The translations under genes were made by a program, and so were the position numbers. A DNA stretch of 21,472 nucleotides from the IMG/VR virus record IMGVR_UViG_3300045940_000057, positions 1 through 21,472 of that record; one strand, written 5' to 3'. Below the pieces are notes generated by a model that worked only from the letters and a program-made list of their open reading frames with translations, searched no databases and had not been told where the DNA came from. Positions 1-6,366 of the stretch are shown one piece after another (the first letter of the stretch is position 1; every line of letters starts with the position of its first letter). Origin of the DNA: a virus.

Positions 1-13
1 GGGGATTGCGGGC

Positions 14-256
14 ATGGCCGTGTTGGCAGTCTTGGTCTTCGCATTCTGGTTTCGATCCGTTTGTAGTTTTGCGAAGGAGCGCCCAGATATTGCACTGCTC
101 GAAGGTTCCGAATGGGTTAGTCATAAGAGATTCGAGGCAAGATCAAAGAGCCAGATTCCTTCGCCAGAACAGCGAAAACTGAGTCCAGCAAGGCTGGTCG
201 AGTCGACCGTCCCTGAGGCGCCAAAACATTTTTCCAAGGGTGCGGTCGATGAGTAG
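14..256 (+). CDS. Hypothetical small membrane-anchored protein (possibly 5'-truncated)
   Basis: I do not recognise this 80-residue protein. Its first ~14 residues (MAVLAVLVFAFWF) are strongly hydrophobic and look like an N-terminal membrane anchor or signal segment; the rest is polar, basic and probably disordered. The frame stays open to the left edge of the window (Gly-Ile-Ala-Gly before the Met), so the true start may lie outside and the ATG used here is only the first one visible. Its stop overlaps the start of the next gene (ATGAGTAG), which suggests co-translation. The base composition is less GC-rich than the phage head and tail genes to the right, consistent with an accessory or host-derived segment. 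Function unknown. Confidence 0.45.
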   Translation: MAVLAVLVFAFWFRSVCSFAKERPDIALLEGSEWVSHKRFEARSKSQIPSPEQRKLSPARLVESTVPEAPKHFSKGAVDE

Positions 257-704
257 GCACCGCGTTATACATATATCAGTGACTCAACTGGACGAGTCGC
301 TGGTGCCGATGTTTTGGCCCACAACAACGAAAGGCGCTGAATCCGCTATCGATAGAATTCAGGCCCTCGTTAGCCGCTCGGCCAAAGATTGGCTTCGTTA
401 TTCAGAAGGATGCTGGATGGTGCTCACGGAACTCACTGTCGATGATTTCTCAAACCTTGCTGTTCCGTTGCTGTCTGAGTCAGACCGGCTACTGATTCAT
501 TCGGTCTCCCCAGATGCGGAATTTCAGGGCATTCAAGAAGAGTGGGTATGGGATTGGCTTAACAAGTCACTCGCCACAACACAAGAGAAAGTTTCTCTTT
601 CTCCGGTAGTGCTTCCTTCCCCGCCTAAGGTGGAGTCTCAGAAATCTGACCACAAAGACTACGATCCGTTTGCGCAAAGCGACGATTATGACCCGCTCAA
701 GTGA
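249..704 (+). CDS. Hypothetical protein with acidic C-terminal tail
   Basis: Unrecognised protein of about 151 residues. I chose the ATG at 249, which overlaps the upstream stop codon; a GTG at 240 in the same frame would add three residues. The first ~110 residues look globular, with mixed alpha/beta character and several Trp. A proline/serine linker follows and then an acidic, aromatic tail (PFAQSDDYDPLK), a kind of short C-terminal peptide often used for docking. No catalytic motif is evident. Its 3' end overlaps the oppositely oriented repressor gene by 8 bases. Codon use is less GC-biased than in the structural genes, so I read it as a cargo gene with the preceding one. It sits where terminase genes might have been expected, but it is far too small and lacks Walker motifs. 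Confidence 0.5.
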   Translation: MSRHRVIHISVTQLDESLVPMFWPTTTKGAESAIDRIQALVSRSAKDWLRYSEGCWMVLTELTVDDFSNLAVPLLSESDRLLIHSVSPDAEFQGIQEEWVWDWLNKSLATTQEKVSLSPVVLPSPPKVESQKSDHKDYDPFAQSDDYDPLK

Positions 705-903
705 GACCAGTAGCCGTTTTTGCCCATTGCTTACCGTTCCGCGTTGCTAGGAATCGCACCGACAATTCATCCCGCCGGCGGATCGGCATTTGATCCTGTT
801 CCCATCGCGAGACGGTGTTTGTAGCGACGTCCAGGAGGCTCGCGAGTTCGGCCTGGGTGAGGCGGAGACTTTCCCGAATTGCGGCCAGTTCAGTTCCCTT
901 CAT
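697..903 (-). CDS. XRE/Cro-family helix-turn-helix transcriptional regulator
   Basis: A 68-residue protein that is essentially one HTH domain. The helix-turn-helix reads LRLTQAELASLLDVATNTVS followed by RWEQ, the classic XRE pattern (TQAELA, then VSRWE), at about residues 13-36. The tail after it is short and basic. The start at 903 is preferred because GAGG lies about 7 bases upstream; an in-frame ATG at 954 would add 17 residues that do not resemble the family. Such minimal XRE proteins act as dimeric DNA-binding repressors or as antitoxins. It is one of only two minus-strand genes here, has a matching upstream promoter overlapped by a dyad (1002-1030), and probably regulates itself. No partner toxin gene is recognisable next to it; the unknown genes at 14-704 are convergent rather than co-transcribed. 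Confidence 0.8.
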   Translation of the reverse strand: MKGTELAAIRESLRLTQAELASLLDVATNTVSRWEQDQMPIRRRDELSVRFLATRNGKQWAKTATGLT

Positions 904-1001
904 CTGGTTTTCCTCGCTCGCTCTGACGTGTGGGCAGGGCCTCGATATCTCCACGGGCTTCAGGAATCGGAGTCGGCGACTTAATTGTCGCGACGGGAAT
1001 T

Positions 1002-1030
1002 AGTATACGTGGGCGTATATAGTAATGCAA
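1002..1030 (-). promoter_or_regulatory. Candidate promoter of the XRE gene
   Basis: Read on the minus strand there is TTGCAT (plus 1025-1030) and TATACT (plus 1002-1007) separated by exactly 17 bases. The -10 matches the sigma-70 consensus at 5 of 6 positions, the -35 at only 3 of 6. Transcription would start near 995 and leave a leader of about 90 bases before the start codon at 903. The 16-bp dyad 1004-1019 overlaps the -10 and spacer. Prediction by eye only. Confidence 0.5.
1004..1019. promoter_or_regulatory. Inverted repeat, candidate operator O1
   Basis: TATACG-TGGG-CGTATA: perfect 6-bp arms around a 4-bp spacer, lying over the -10 element and spacer of the predicted repressor promoter. 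Size and position are what is expected for an autoregulatory site bound by an XRE dimer. Binding is inferred. Confidence 0.5.
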
Positions 1031-1036
1031 GCATTA
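1023..1036. promoter_or_regulatory. Inverted repeat, candidate operator O2
   Basis: TAATGC-AA-GCATTA: perfect 6-bp arms with a 2-bp centre, over the predicted -35. It is followed on the + strand by TTTTT, so a weak hairpin-plus-T-tract reading is possible, but the stem is short and AT-rich. The arm sequence differs from O1, so it need not bind the same protein. Confidence 0.35.
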
Positions 1037-1112
1037 TTTTTCGTTTTGGACCCGATTTGTCAGCGCTACCGCGGGTACTGAGAACCGATTCTTTACCCCG
1101 CAGCGTTCTGCA

Positions 1113-1144
1113 CCGCATGCAGCGACACACGCCGCATGCAGCGA
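1113..1144. repeat. 13-bp direct repeat in the left-flank non-coding region
   Basis: CCGCATGCAGCGA occurs at 1113-1125 and exactly again at 1132-1144 (19-bp period). A shorter relative (CCGCAGCG) lies at 1098-1105. Each copy contains the palindrome GCATGC. The region 904-1182 between the repressor start and the gpW-like gene holds these repeats, the promoter and the dyads; I see no gene there and no convincing + strand promoter. The repeats could be protein-binding iterons, for instance for a regulator or terminase small subunit; this is inference. Confidence 0.5.
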
Positions 1145-1182
1145 AAAACACTGCGTGGTTAAGGGAAAAGTTTTCCAGCATC

Positions 1183-1413
1183 ATGCGCGGCGTGACTCTT
1201 GAGCAGGTCCAATCCGATCTCGCCGAGTTCCGAGCAGCACGAACGAAAATCCTGCAAGCGCAAGCCTACGCAATCCACGGCCGATCCTTCACCCGGGCGG
1301 ACCTGCAAGAAATAAACGCCGAGATTCATCGCCTCGAAGGCATGGAGTCATCCCTTCAAAACGGGCGCAGTGGTGGAATCCGAATCCGCCAGGTGGTGAA
1401 CCGGTATGACTAA
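1183..1413 (+). CDS. gpW-like / DUF6148 head protein
   Basis: A 76-residue protein that begins MRGVTLEQVQSDLAEF and contains an AQAYAIHGRSFTRADLQEIN segment. The helix / 'GRSxTRADLxEI' / helix plan is the pattern I know from DUF6148 and gpW-type phage proteins, which sit immediately before the portal gene and in lambda gpW act in head-tail joining. I chose the ATG at 1183 because the family motif starts right after it; the same frame is open further upstream to 985 but that part crosses promoter and dyad sequence. A GTG at 1195 is an alternative. The ribosome site is weak. The stop overlaps the portal start by 8 bases (ATGACTAA), so it is co-translated with the portal gene. Confidence 0.75.
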   Translation: MRGVTLEQVQSDLAEFRAARTKILQAQAYAIHGRSFTRADLQEINAEIHRLEGMESSLQNGRSGGIRIRQVVNRYD

Positions 1414-2986
1414 CTGGCTCGACCGCGCGATTGATTCCGTCGCCCCAGTATGGGGAGCGAAGCGCCATCGTGCGCGAGTGGCAATCGACATCATGTCGGA
1501 TTCGAGCTTTGTCGGAGCCAGTTCCACGCACCGGAGCCTGCAGAACTGGACACCCCGTGCAAAGAGCGCAGACGACGATATCGGTAGCGGAAGCGCACTG
1601 TCGAAGCTGCGCGCGCGCAGCCGTGATCTGAATCGCAACGATGCCCTGGCTGCCGGAATTGGAAACACGATCGTTCTGAGCACGATCGGTGGCGGGCTCA
1701 AGTTGCAGCCGAAGCCTGACTGGAAGGCCGCCAAACTCAAAACCGAGGAGGCGGCTAACGAGTGGGGCGACAACACCTCCGGGCTCTGGCGGCTGTGGGC
1801 CGAATCCACGAATTGCGATATCACGCGGACGCAGAATTTTTACGGCCTTCAGGAGCTCGCGTTCCGGTCGTGCCTTGAATCAGGCGACGTGTTCACGCTG
1901 CTCGCAATGGTCCAACGCGATTACAGCATGTTCCAACTGTCGCTGCAGATGATCGAGGCCGACCTGGTCACGTCGAAGCCAGGGACGCTGTCCGATGCAA
2001 AGAACCGGATTGTCGAGGGCGTTGAACTCGACGCCGTTGGCGCGCCGATCGCCTATCACGTGGTGAATTACTACCCCGGGACCTCGCTGGCATTTGCGGG
2101 CGGGAAGTCACGCCGGCTGCGAGCGTTTACCGAAGATGGGCGGCGGCGTGAAGTTCTGCATATGTTCGACCGGCGCCGTCCAGGTCAGACGCGCGGCTAT
2201 CCGCTCTGCGCGCCGATCATCGAGAAACTCAAGAGCCTGAGCGCCTACAGCGAGGCCGAACTGAAAGCGGCGCTCGTGAACGCGTTCCTCACTGCGTTCG
2301 TGAAGTCCGAGCGTGGGATTGGCGATCAGGAGACGGGCAAGGTCACGCGTCCAGATAACTTCGAGTTGGGTAGCGGGAACATTCTCGAGCTGGTCCCAGG
2401 CGAGGACGTCCAATCGGTAGGAGTGACCCGTCCGAACGCCGGCTTCGATCCTTTTGTGCTCGCGATCCTGCGTCAGTGTGGCGCGGCCGTCGGTGTTCCG
2501 CACGAGGTCATCATCAAGCACTTCACCGCGTCGTATTCCGCGGCGCGCGCGGCCCTCCTCGAGGCGTGGAGGTTCTTCCGCAACCGGCGCCATTTCGTGG
2601 CGGACGCGTTTTGCACGCCAGTCTACGAGGCATGGCTCGAAGAGGCGATCGGCCTCGGCCTCATTTCGGCTCCTGGATTCTTTGACGATCCCGCGATCCG
2701 CGCGGCGTATCTGCAATGCGAATGGACCGGCGACGCCGCAGGCCAGATCAATCCCGTCGACGAGATCGATGCGGCCGAGCGCCGGATCAAGGCGAAGCTG
2801 TCCACGCGCGAGCAGGAAACGATGGAGCTCACCGGGCGCGTGTTCGATGACAACGTCCGGCAGCTGGCGAAAGAGGAAAAGATGCTCCGTGATTCCGGGC
2901 TCTCCGTAGAAACCGACCCAGCGCCGAAGCCGGGCCCAACTCCGGACCAGCGCGAGAAGAAGCAGGAGGACACCGATGCTGCTTGA
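1406..2986 (+). CDS. Portal protein, lambda gpB family (Phage_portal_2)
   Basis: 526 residues, the usual size for lambda-family portals, which form the dodecameric ring at the capsid vertex through which DNA is packaged and to which the tail attaches. Family features: an N-terminal MTNWLDRAIDSVAPVWGAKR arm, SRDLNRNDALAAGIGNTI near residues 72-90, an 'HMFDRRRPGQTRGYPL' motif around residue 250 followed by a helix of the type IIEKLKSLSAYSEAELKAA, and a charged, proline-rich disordered tail (ending REKKQEDTDAA). It overlaps the gpW-like gene by 8 bases and the protease gene by 11, the classical lambda W-B-C order. The partner terminase is not in the window. Confidence 0.95.
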   Translation: MTNWLDRAIDSVAPVWGAKRHRARVAIDIMSDSSFVGASSTHRSLQNWTPRAKSADDDIGSGSALSKLRARSRDLNRNDALAAGIGNTIVLSTIGGGLKLQPKPDWKAAKLKTEEAANEWGDNTSGLWRLWAESTNCDITRTQNFYGLQELAFRSCLESGDVFTLLAMVQRDYSMFQLSLQMIEADLVTSKPGTLSDAKNRIVEGVELDAVGAPIAYHVVNYYPGTSLAFAGGKSRRLRAFTEDGRRREVLHMFDRRRPGQTRGYPLCAPIIEKLKSLSAYSEAELKAALVNAFLTAFVKSERGIGDQETGKVTRPDNFELGSGNILELVPGEDVQSVGVTRPNAGFDPFVLAILRQCGAAVGVPHEVIIKHFTASYSAARAALLEAWRFFRNRRHFVADAFCTPVYEAWLEEAIGLGLISAPGFFDDPAIRAAYLQCEWTGDAAGQINPVDEIDAAERRIKAKLSTREQETMELTGRVFDDNVRQLAKEEKMLRDSGLSVETDPAPKPGPTPDQREKKQEDTDAA

Positions 2987-3851
2987 TGTTCTCTCTGCGC
3001 CGTGGGCGATCCTCCCGGAAAAGCTTGTCGAGATCACGGAGATTTGTTCCGCGCACATGCGTGGGGACAACGTCGATATCGAAGCAGTCGAGGCCAAGCT
3101 CGGACGGTCGCTGCAGAACGAGCGCCAGGGGTACGACGTGCACGCCGGCGGCGTCGCAGTGATTCCAATCACCGGGGTGATCGCAAAGCGCATGAATCTC
3201 TTTTCACGGATCAGCGGCGGCGCATCGACGCAGCTCATTCAGCGGGACGTGAAAGCGGCGCTGAACGACGACACGGTTCACAGCATTGTCCTGTCGATCG
3301 ACTCGCCTGGCGGTACCGTCGACGGCACGGAAGAGACCGCAGATCTCATCGCGTCATCCCGGGATATCAAGCCCATAGTTGCGCACGGTGACGGCCAGAT
3401 GACGAGCGGCGGCTATTGGCTCGGCGCTGCTGCGTCGCGCGTCTTCCTGAATGGCGCCACGTCTGTGACCGGATCGATCGGCGTCGTCACCCAGCACTTC
3501 GACAGGTCCGAGCTCGACAAGAAGATCGGTGTGAAGTTCACCGATATCACGGCCGGCAAATACAAGCGGATCGCCGGAGAGCATGCGCCGCTCTCGGCTG
3601 AAGGACGGGCAGTCATCCAGTCTCACCTGGACCAGATTTATTCCGTGTTTGTGGATGCGGTTGCCAGGAATCGAGGAACCACGCCGGAGGACGTCTTGGC
3701 GCGCATGGCGGACGGAAAGATTTTCATCGGCGAGCAGGCCCGGACGGCTGGGCTGATCGACGGATTCTCAACCATTTCCCAGCTCGTGGCCACGCTCAAC
3801 GGTGAGCGTCGTGCGCGCGCCCGGGCATTTCTCGGAGGAGGGCTCAATTGA
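2976..3851 (+). CDS. Prohead protease, S49 (SppA/gpC-like) family
   Basis: 291 residues. Phage members of peptidase family S49 process the scaffold and portal inside the procapsid, as lambda gpC does. Visible: a beta-rich core with VIPITGVIA (62-70), the SIDSPGGTVDG loop (107-117), the nucleophile region GQMTSGGYWLGAAA with Ser144, and AGKYKRIAGEHAPLS with Lys197 in the position of the catalytic lysine of B. subtilis SppA (Lys195 is the other candidate). An IGVVTQHFD segment follows the Ser helix as in SppA. Lambda gpC carries the scaffold domain at its C-terminus; here the protein ends after the protease domain and scaffold is a separate gene starting 4 bases before this stop. Start overlaps the portal end (ATGCTGCTTGA). 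Confidence 0.92.
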   Translation: MLLDVLSAPWAILPEKLVEITEICSAHMRGDNVDIEAVEAKLGRSLQNERQGYDVHAGGVAVIPITGVIAKRMNLFSRISGGASTQLIQRDVKAALNDDTVHSIVLSIDSPGGTVDGTEETADLIASSRDIKPIVAHGDGQMTSGGYWLGAAASRVFLNGATSVTGSIGVVTQHFDRSELDKKIGVKFTDITAGKYKRIAGEHAPLSAEGRAVIQSHLDQIYSVFVDAVARNRGTTPEDVLARMADGKIFIGEQARTAGLIDGFSTISQLVATLNGERRARARAFLGGGLN

Positions 3852-4375
3852 GCGACAAATTCATTTCGATCACGCAGGAAGAGAAGGACGAGTTGGAAAA
3901 TAAGGCCGAGGCTCGCGGCAAAGCCGCTGGCATCGCTGAGGCTGAGGCGAAGACGAAAGACCAGGTCGACGCTGCCCGCAAGGAAGGTGTCACCGAGGGC
4001 GCCACTGCCGAGCGGGAGCGCATCAAGGCCGTCCATGGCCGGGCAACTCCTGGCCACGACGCGCTGATCTCCGAGCTGATGTTCGACGGCAAGACGACCG
4101 GAGCCGAAGCTGGCGATCGGGTTCTCGCCGCCGAAAAGGCGAAGACCGGCGGCCGGCTCACCGAAATGCGTGGCAAGGCCCAACAGCCGGTCGACACTCC
4201 CGCTAATCCGGACAAGGAATCGGCCGACGTGAAGCTCGATCCGAAGGTGGTCGCCGCAAAGGCCAGGGCGTATCAGGCCGAGCAGAAGAAGCTCGGCATC
4301 GAGGTCACAACCGAAGAAGCCGTCGCACATATCCGCAAGGAAATGGGCGCTCCGGCAAAACCCGCGCACGAGTAA
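3848..4375 (+). CDS. Scaffold-like head assembly protein (Nu3-type), TTG start
   Basis: 175 residues, highly charged, predicted helical, rich in Ala, Glu and Lys, as expected for an internal scaffold that is removed before DNA packaging. The stretch AERERIKAVHGRATPGHDALISELMFDGKTT resembles, in two parts, the 'R..I...P...G....A..LAFDT..S...A...L' region at the C-terminus of many phage S49 protease-scaffold proteins. Start is TTG at 3848, overlapping the protease stop (TTGA); it is supported by GGAGGAGGG a few bases upstream, one of the strongest Shine-Dalgarno sites in the window, and there is no nearby ATG in frame. Proline-rich segment at about 115-130, then a second helical part. Exact function is inferred from position and composition. 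Confidence 0.75.
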   Translation: MSDKFISITQEEKDELENKAEARGKAAGIAEAEAKTKDQVDAARKEGVTEGATAERERIKAVHGRATPGHDALISELMFDGKTTGAEAGDRVLAAEKAKTGGRLTEMRGKAQQPVDTPANPDKESADVKLDPKVVAAKARAYQAEQKKLGIEVTTEEAVAHIRKEMGAPAKPAHE

Positions 4376-4405
4376 ACCGGGCGCCACTTTTCAAGGAGAG
4401 GATTC

Positions 4406-4789
4406 ATGAACGCAAAGGAAATCCGAAACTACACGGCCGGCGGCGCGGTCACTGCCCGCCGGATCGTCAAGTTCGACGGCTCGGGCAACATCGTCCAGGG
4501 CGCGGCGGCCACCGACCTGCTGATCGGCGTCTCGACCGATATCGACGCCATTTCCGCCGGTCCCGTCGACGTGATCATGGGCGGAACGGCCCGGATCAAG
4601 GCCGGCGGAATCATCACGCGCGGCCAGCAGGTCACATCGGACAGCGCGGGTAAAGCCGTGGTCGCCGAGCCGGCGTCCGGCGTAACCGTTCGTGTCATCG
4701 GCATCGCGCTGGAAACCTCGGCCGATGGCGATGAGATTGACGTGCTCCTGAGACAGGGCGCGTTGAGCAACGCGGAAGCGGAAAGCTAA
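4406..4789 (+). CDS. Capsid decoration protein, DUF2190-like
   Basis: 127 residues, beta-rich with many Gly, Ala and Val. The layout (N-terminal NYTAGGAVTARRIVKFD, then 'GxST' turns ILIGVSTD-like, VDVIMGGTARIKAGG, then GQQVTSDSAGKAV and a final VIGIALETSADGDEIDVLL) is the pattern of DUF2190 / trimeric decoration proteins that stabilise expanded capsids, the role of lambda gpD. It sits directly before the major capsid gene, the lambda D-E order. A clear AAGGAGAGG ribosome site precedes the ATG in a 30-base gap, consistent with high expression. Confidence 0.8.
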   Translation: MNAKEIRNYTAGGAVTARRIVKFDGSGNIVQGAAATDLLIGVSTDIDAISAGPVDVIMGGTARIKAGGIITRGQQVTSDSAGKAVVAEPASGVTVRVIGIALETSADGDEIDVLLRQGALSNAEAES

Positions 4790-4824
4790 ACCGCCAACCC
4801 ATTTAGAGAGAGGAGACGACATCA

Positions 4825-5766
4825 ATGAGCGGCAATGCCCCTTTTCCAATCGATGAAGAACTCACCTCGATCACGCTGGCGTACAGCAACGACAAGCTGA
4901 TCGCGGATCAGGTTCTTCCCCGTGTCGGTGTTGGCAAGCAGGAATTCAAGTACACGAAATTCGCGAAGTCCGACGCCTTCACCGTTCCCGACACCAAGGT
5001 CGGGCGCAAGTCCAAGCCGAACGAGGCCGAGTTCGGAGGGACCGAGGCCACCGACAGCGTGGTCAGCCACGGACTGGACAGCCCGATCCCTCAGGATGAC
5101 ATCGTGAACGCTGCGGGCCGCTTCGATCCGATCGGCCGGGCGACGACGCTGCTGACGCAGTTGATCGCTGTCGGCCGCGAGAAGCGCGCCTCAGATCTCG
5201 TGTTCGGCGCCGGCAACTACGCGACAGCCAACAAGGACACGCTGGCCGGCGCGACGCAGTGGTCCCACACCAGCTCCGATCCGATCAACGCGATCCTGGC
5301 CGCAATGGACACGATGGTAGTTCGCCCCAACAAGATCGTCATGGGCCGGGCCGTGTTTACCAAAGTGATCCAGCACGCGAAGGTCGTTGCGGCATGTCTC
5401 CCGGCGGGTGGCAACGCTGCCTCCGGTGGCGTTGCGACTCGTGAGGCGCTGGCCCGCGTTCTCGAGCTGGACGAGGTTCTCGTGGGCGAGGGCTGGCTGA
5501 ACACCGCGAAGCCGGGACAGACACCGGTTTATGCGCGCGTGTGGGGAAAGCTCGCGGCCCTGATCGTCCAGGACAAACTGGCGGCGCCTGATACGCCCGT
5601 CCTGTCGTTCGGCTACACCGCGGAATGGCAGAACCGCGTGGCCGGCCAGATTCCGGATCCCCATATCGGACTCCGTGGCGGCACGCGCGTCCGGGTCGGT
5701 GAATCGGTGAAGGAGTTGCTGATCGCCAACGATCTCGGCTTCCTGTTCATCGACGCGGTGGCGTAA
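4825..5766 (+). CDS. Major capsid protein (HK97-fold, gpE-type position)
   Basis: 313 residues. I recognise it as a phage major capsid protein of the kind with an N-terminal 'LTSITLAYSNDKLIADQVLP' region, a 'KQEFKYTKF ... DTKVGRKSKPNEAEFGG' P-domain segment, and a conserved 'YTAEWQNRVAGQIPDPH' stretch before a C-terminal 'ESVKELLIANDLGFLFIDAV' strand. It forms the icosahedral shell. The fold assignment to HK97 comes from family knowledge and cannot be shown here. A strong GAGAGGAG site lies upstream in a 35-base gap. The stop is directly followed by the ATG of the next gene. No protease-cleaved delta domain is obvious; the separate scaffold probably replaces it. Confidence 0.92.
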   Translation: MSGNAPFPIDEELTSITLAYSNDKLIADQVLPRVGVGKQEFKYTKFAKSDAFTVPDTKVGRKSKPNEAEFGGTEATDSVVSHGLDSPIPQDDIVNAAGRFDPIGRATTLLTQLIAVGREKRASDLVFGAGNYATANKDTLAGATQWSHTSSDPINAILAAMDTMVVRPNKIVMGRAVFTKVIQHAKVVAACLPAGGNAASGGVATREALARVLELDEVLVGEGWLNTAKPGQTPVYARVWGKLAALIVQDKLAAPDTPVLSFGYTAEWQNRVAGQIPDPHIGLRGGTRVRVGESVKELLIANDLGFLFIDAVA

Positions 5767-6033
5767 ATGTTCTGCCGCGCAAATTGGAAAGTGTCGGGCT
5801 TGCCGGGTGGCGATCTGCTGCCCGGTGAGACGCGCGAAATCGAGGACGAGGCGCTTGCCGCCCACCTGGTTGAAAACGGATCGATCTCGCCGGTCGAACC
5901 CGAGCAACCAGCGGAACCGGTCGAGGTGGAGAAGTGCGCAAGGTGCGGCGCTCCTCGCTCGAAGTTCAAAACTCCCCAGGCATGGGGATCGCACAAGAAG
6001 AACTGCGGGCCAGCGGCTCCGCCATCGGAGTAA
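5767..6033 (+). CDS. Small head-completion-region protein with C-terminal C2HC zinc finger
   Basis: 88 residues in two parts. Residues 1-43 form a small beta-type domain (GDLLPGETREIEDEALAAHL, then VENGSISP), a 'pGe..el.deeA..Lv..G' layout common in small phage proteins after the capsid gene. After a Glu/Pro linker there is a finger with Cys57, Cys60, His76 and Cys80 (CX2CX15HX3C), with PQAWGSHKKNC at its end, which should bind one zinc ion. The ATG immediately follows the capsid stop, with no clear ribosome site of its own, so it is probably translated by coupling. The position corresponds to lambda FI, but no sequence match to FI is claimed. Possible jobs are DNA or portal contact during head completion. 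Confidence 0.75.
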   Translation: MFCRANWKVSGLPGGDLLPGETREIEDEALAAHLVENGSISPVEPEQPAEPVEVEKCARCGAPRSKFKTPQAWGSHKKNCGPAAPPSE

Positions 6034-6036
6034 CGC

Positions 6037-6366
6037 GTGGCCCTGGCCTTCACCAACGACACCGATATCGAGGCGATGTTCGCGGACTCGCCGCACACCA
6101 TCACGGCCGGAGCAGTCACCGAGCCGTGCTGGTTCGACGAGGCGCAGGAGGTCGTTCTCGACGACGCGCTCAGTGGAGGCCAGATCACCTATTCGCCCGC
6201 GGCGATAGTCCAGACGAGCAAGTTTCCGGACGTTGCCAAGGGCGATCAGGTTTCGATTTCGGACGGTACGGAGGCGCGGACCTTCGAGGTGTGGCGGGCC
6301 CGGCGCCTGGACGACGGCGCCCTGAAAGAGCTGCTCCTCCGGGAGATCGAGGAAGAGGAATCCTGA
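6037..6366 (+). CDS. Head-tail connector (gpFII/neck-like), GTG start
   Basis: 109 residues, small beta protein ending in a very acidic helix (LLLREIEEEES). The pattern 'FADSPHTITAGAVTEPCWFDEA', 'GQITYSPAAIV' and 'GDQVSISDGTEARTFEVWRAR' matches the layout of FII-type head-tail joining proteins (about 110-117 residues): a beta sandwich with an 'I..GT.Y.V' hairpin near the C-terminus. Such proteins form the ring onto which the preassembled tail docks. The start is GTG at 6037, with GGAG 6 bases upstream and 3 bases after the preceding stop. The stop overlaps the next ATG (TGATG). Confidence 0.72.
   Translation: MALAFTNDTDIEAMFADSPHTITAGAVTEPCWFDEAQEVVLDDALSGGQITYSPAAIVQTSKFPDVAKGDQVSISDGTEARTFEVWRARRLDDGALKELLLREIEEEES

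Noticed and set aside
904-954. 17-residue N-terminal extension of the XRE protein (start at 954)
   Set aside because: The ATG at 903 has a well-placed GAGG and gives the typical XRE N-terminus; the extension is not family-like.
1023-1041. Intrinsic terminator made of the TAATGC/GCATTA dyad and following T run
   Set aside because: Stem is short and AT-rich with a 2-base loop; it also lies over the predicted -35 of the repressor gene, so an operator is the better reading.
1018-1085. + strand promoter for the head operon (TATAGT at 1018 or TTGTCA at 1057)
   Set aside because: Neither has a partner hexamer at acceptable spacing, so not called.
985-1182. In-frame N-terminal extension of the gpW-like gene back to 985
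   Set aside because: It crosses both dyads and the promoter, contains the non-coding direct repeats, and the extra residues do not look like the family; the ATG at 1183 precedes the family motif.
2108-3238. Minus-strand open frame of 376 codons under portal and protease
   Set aside because: Shadow frame; the portal and S49 protease on the + strand have clear motifs.
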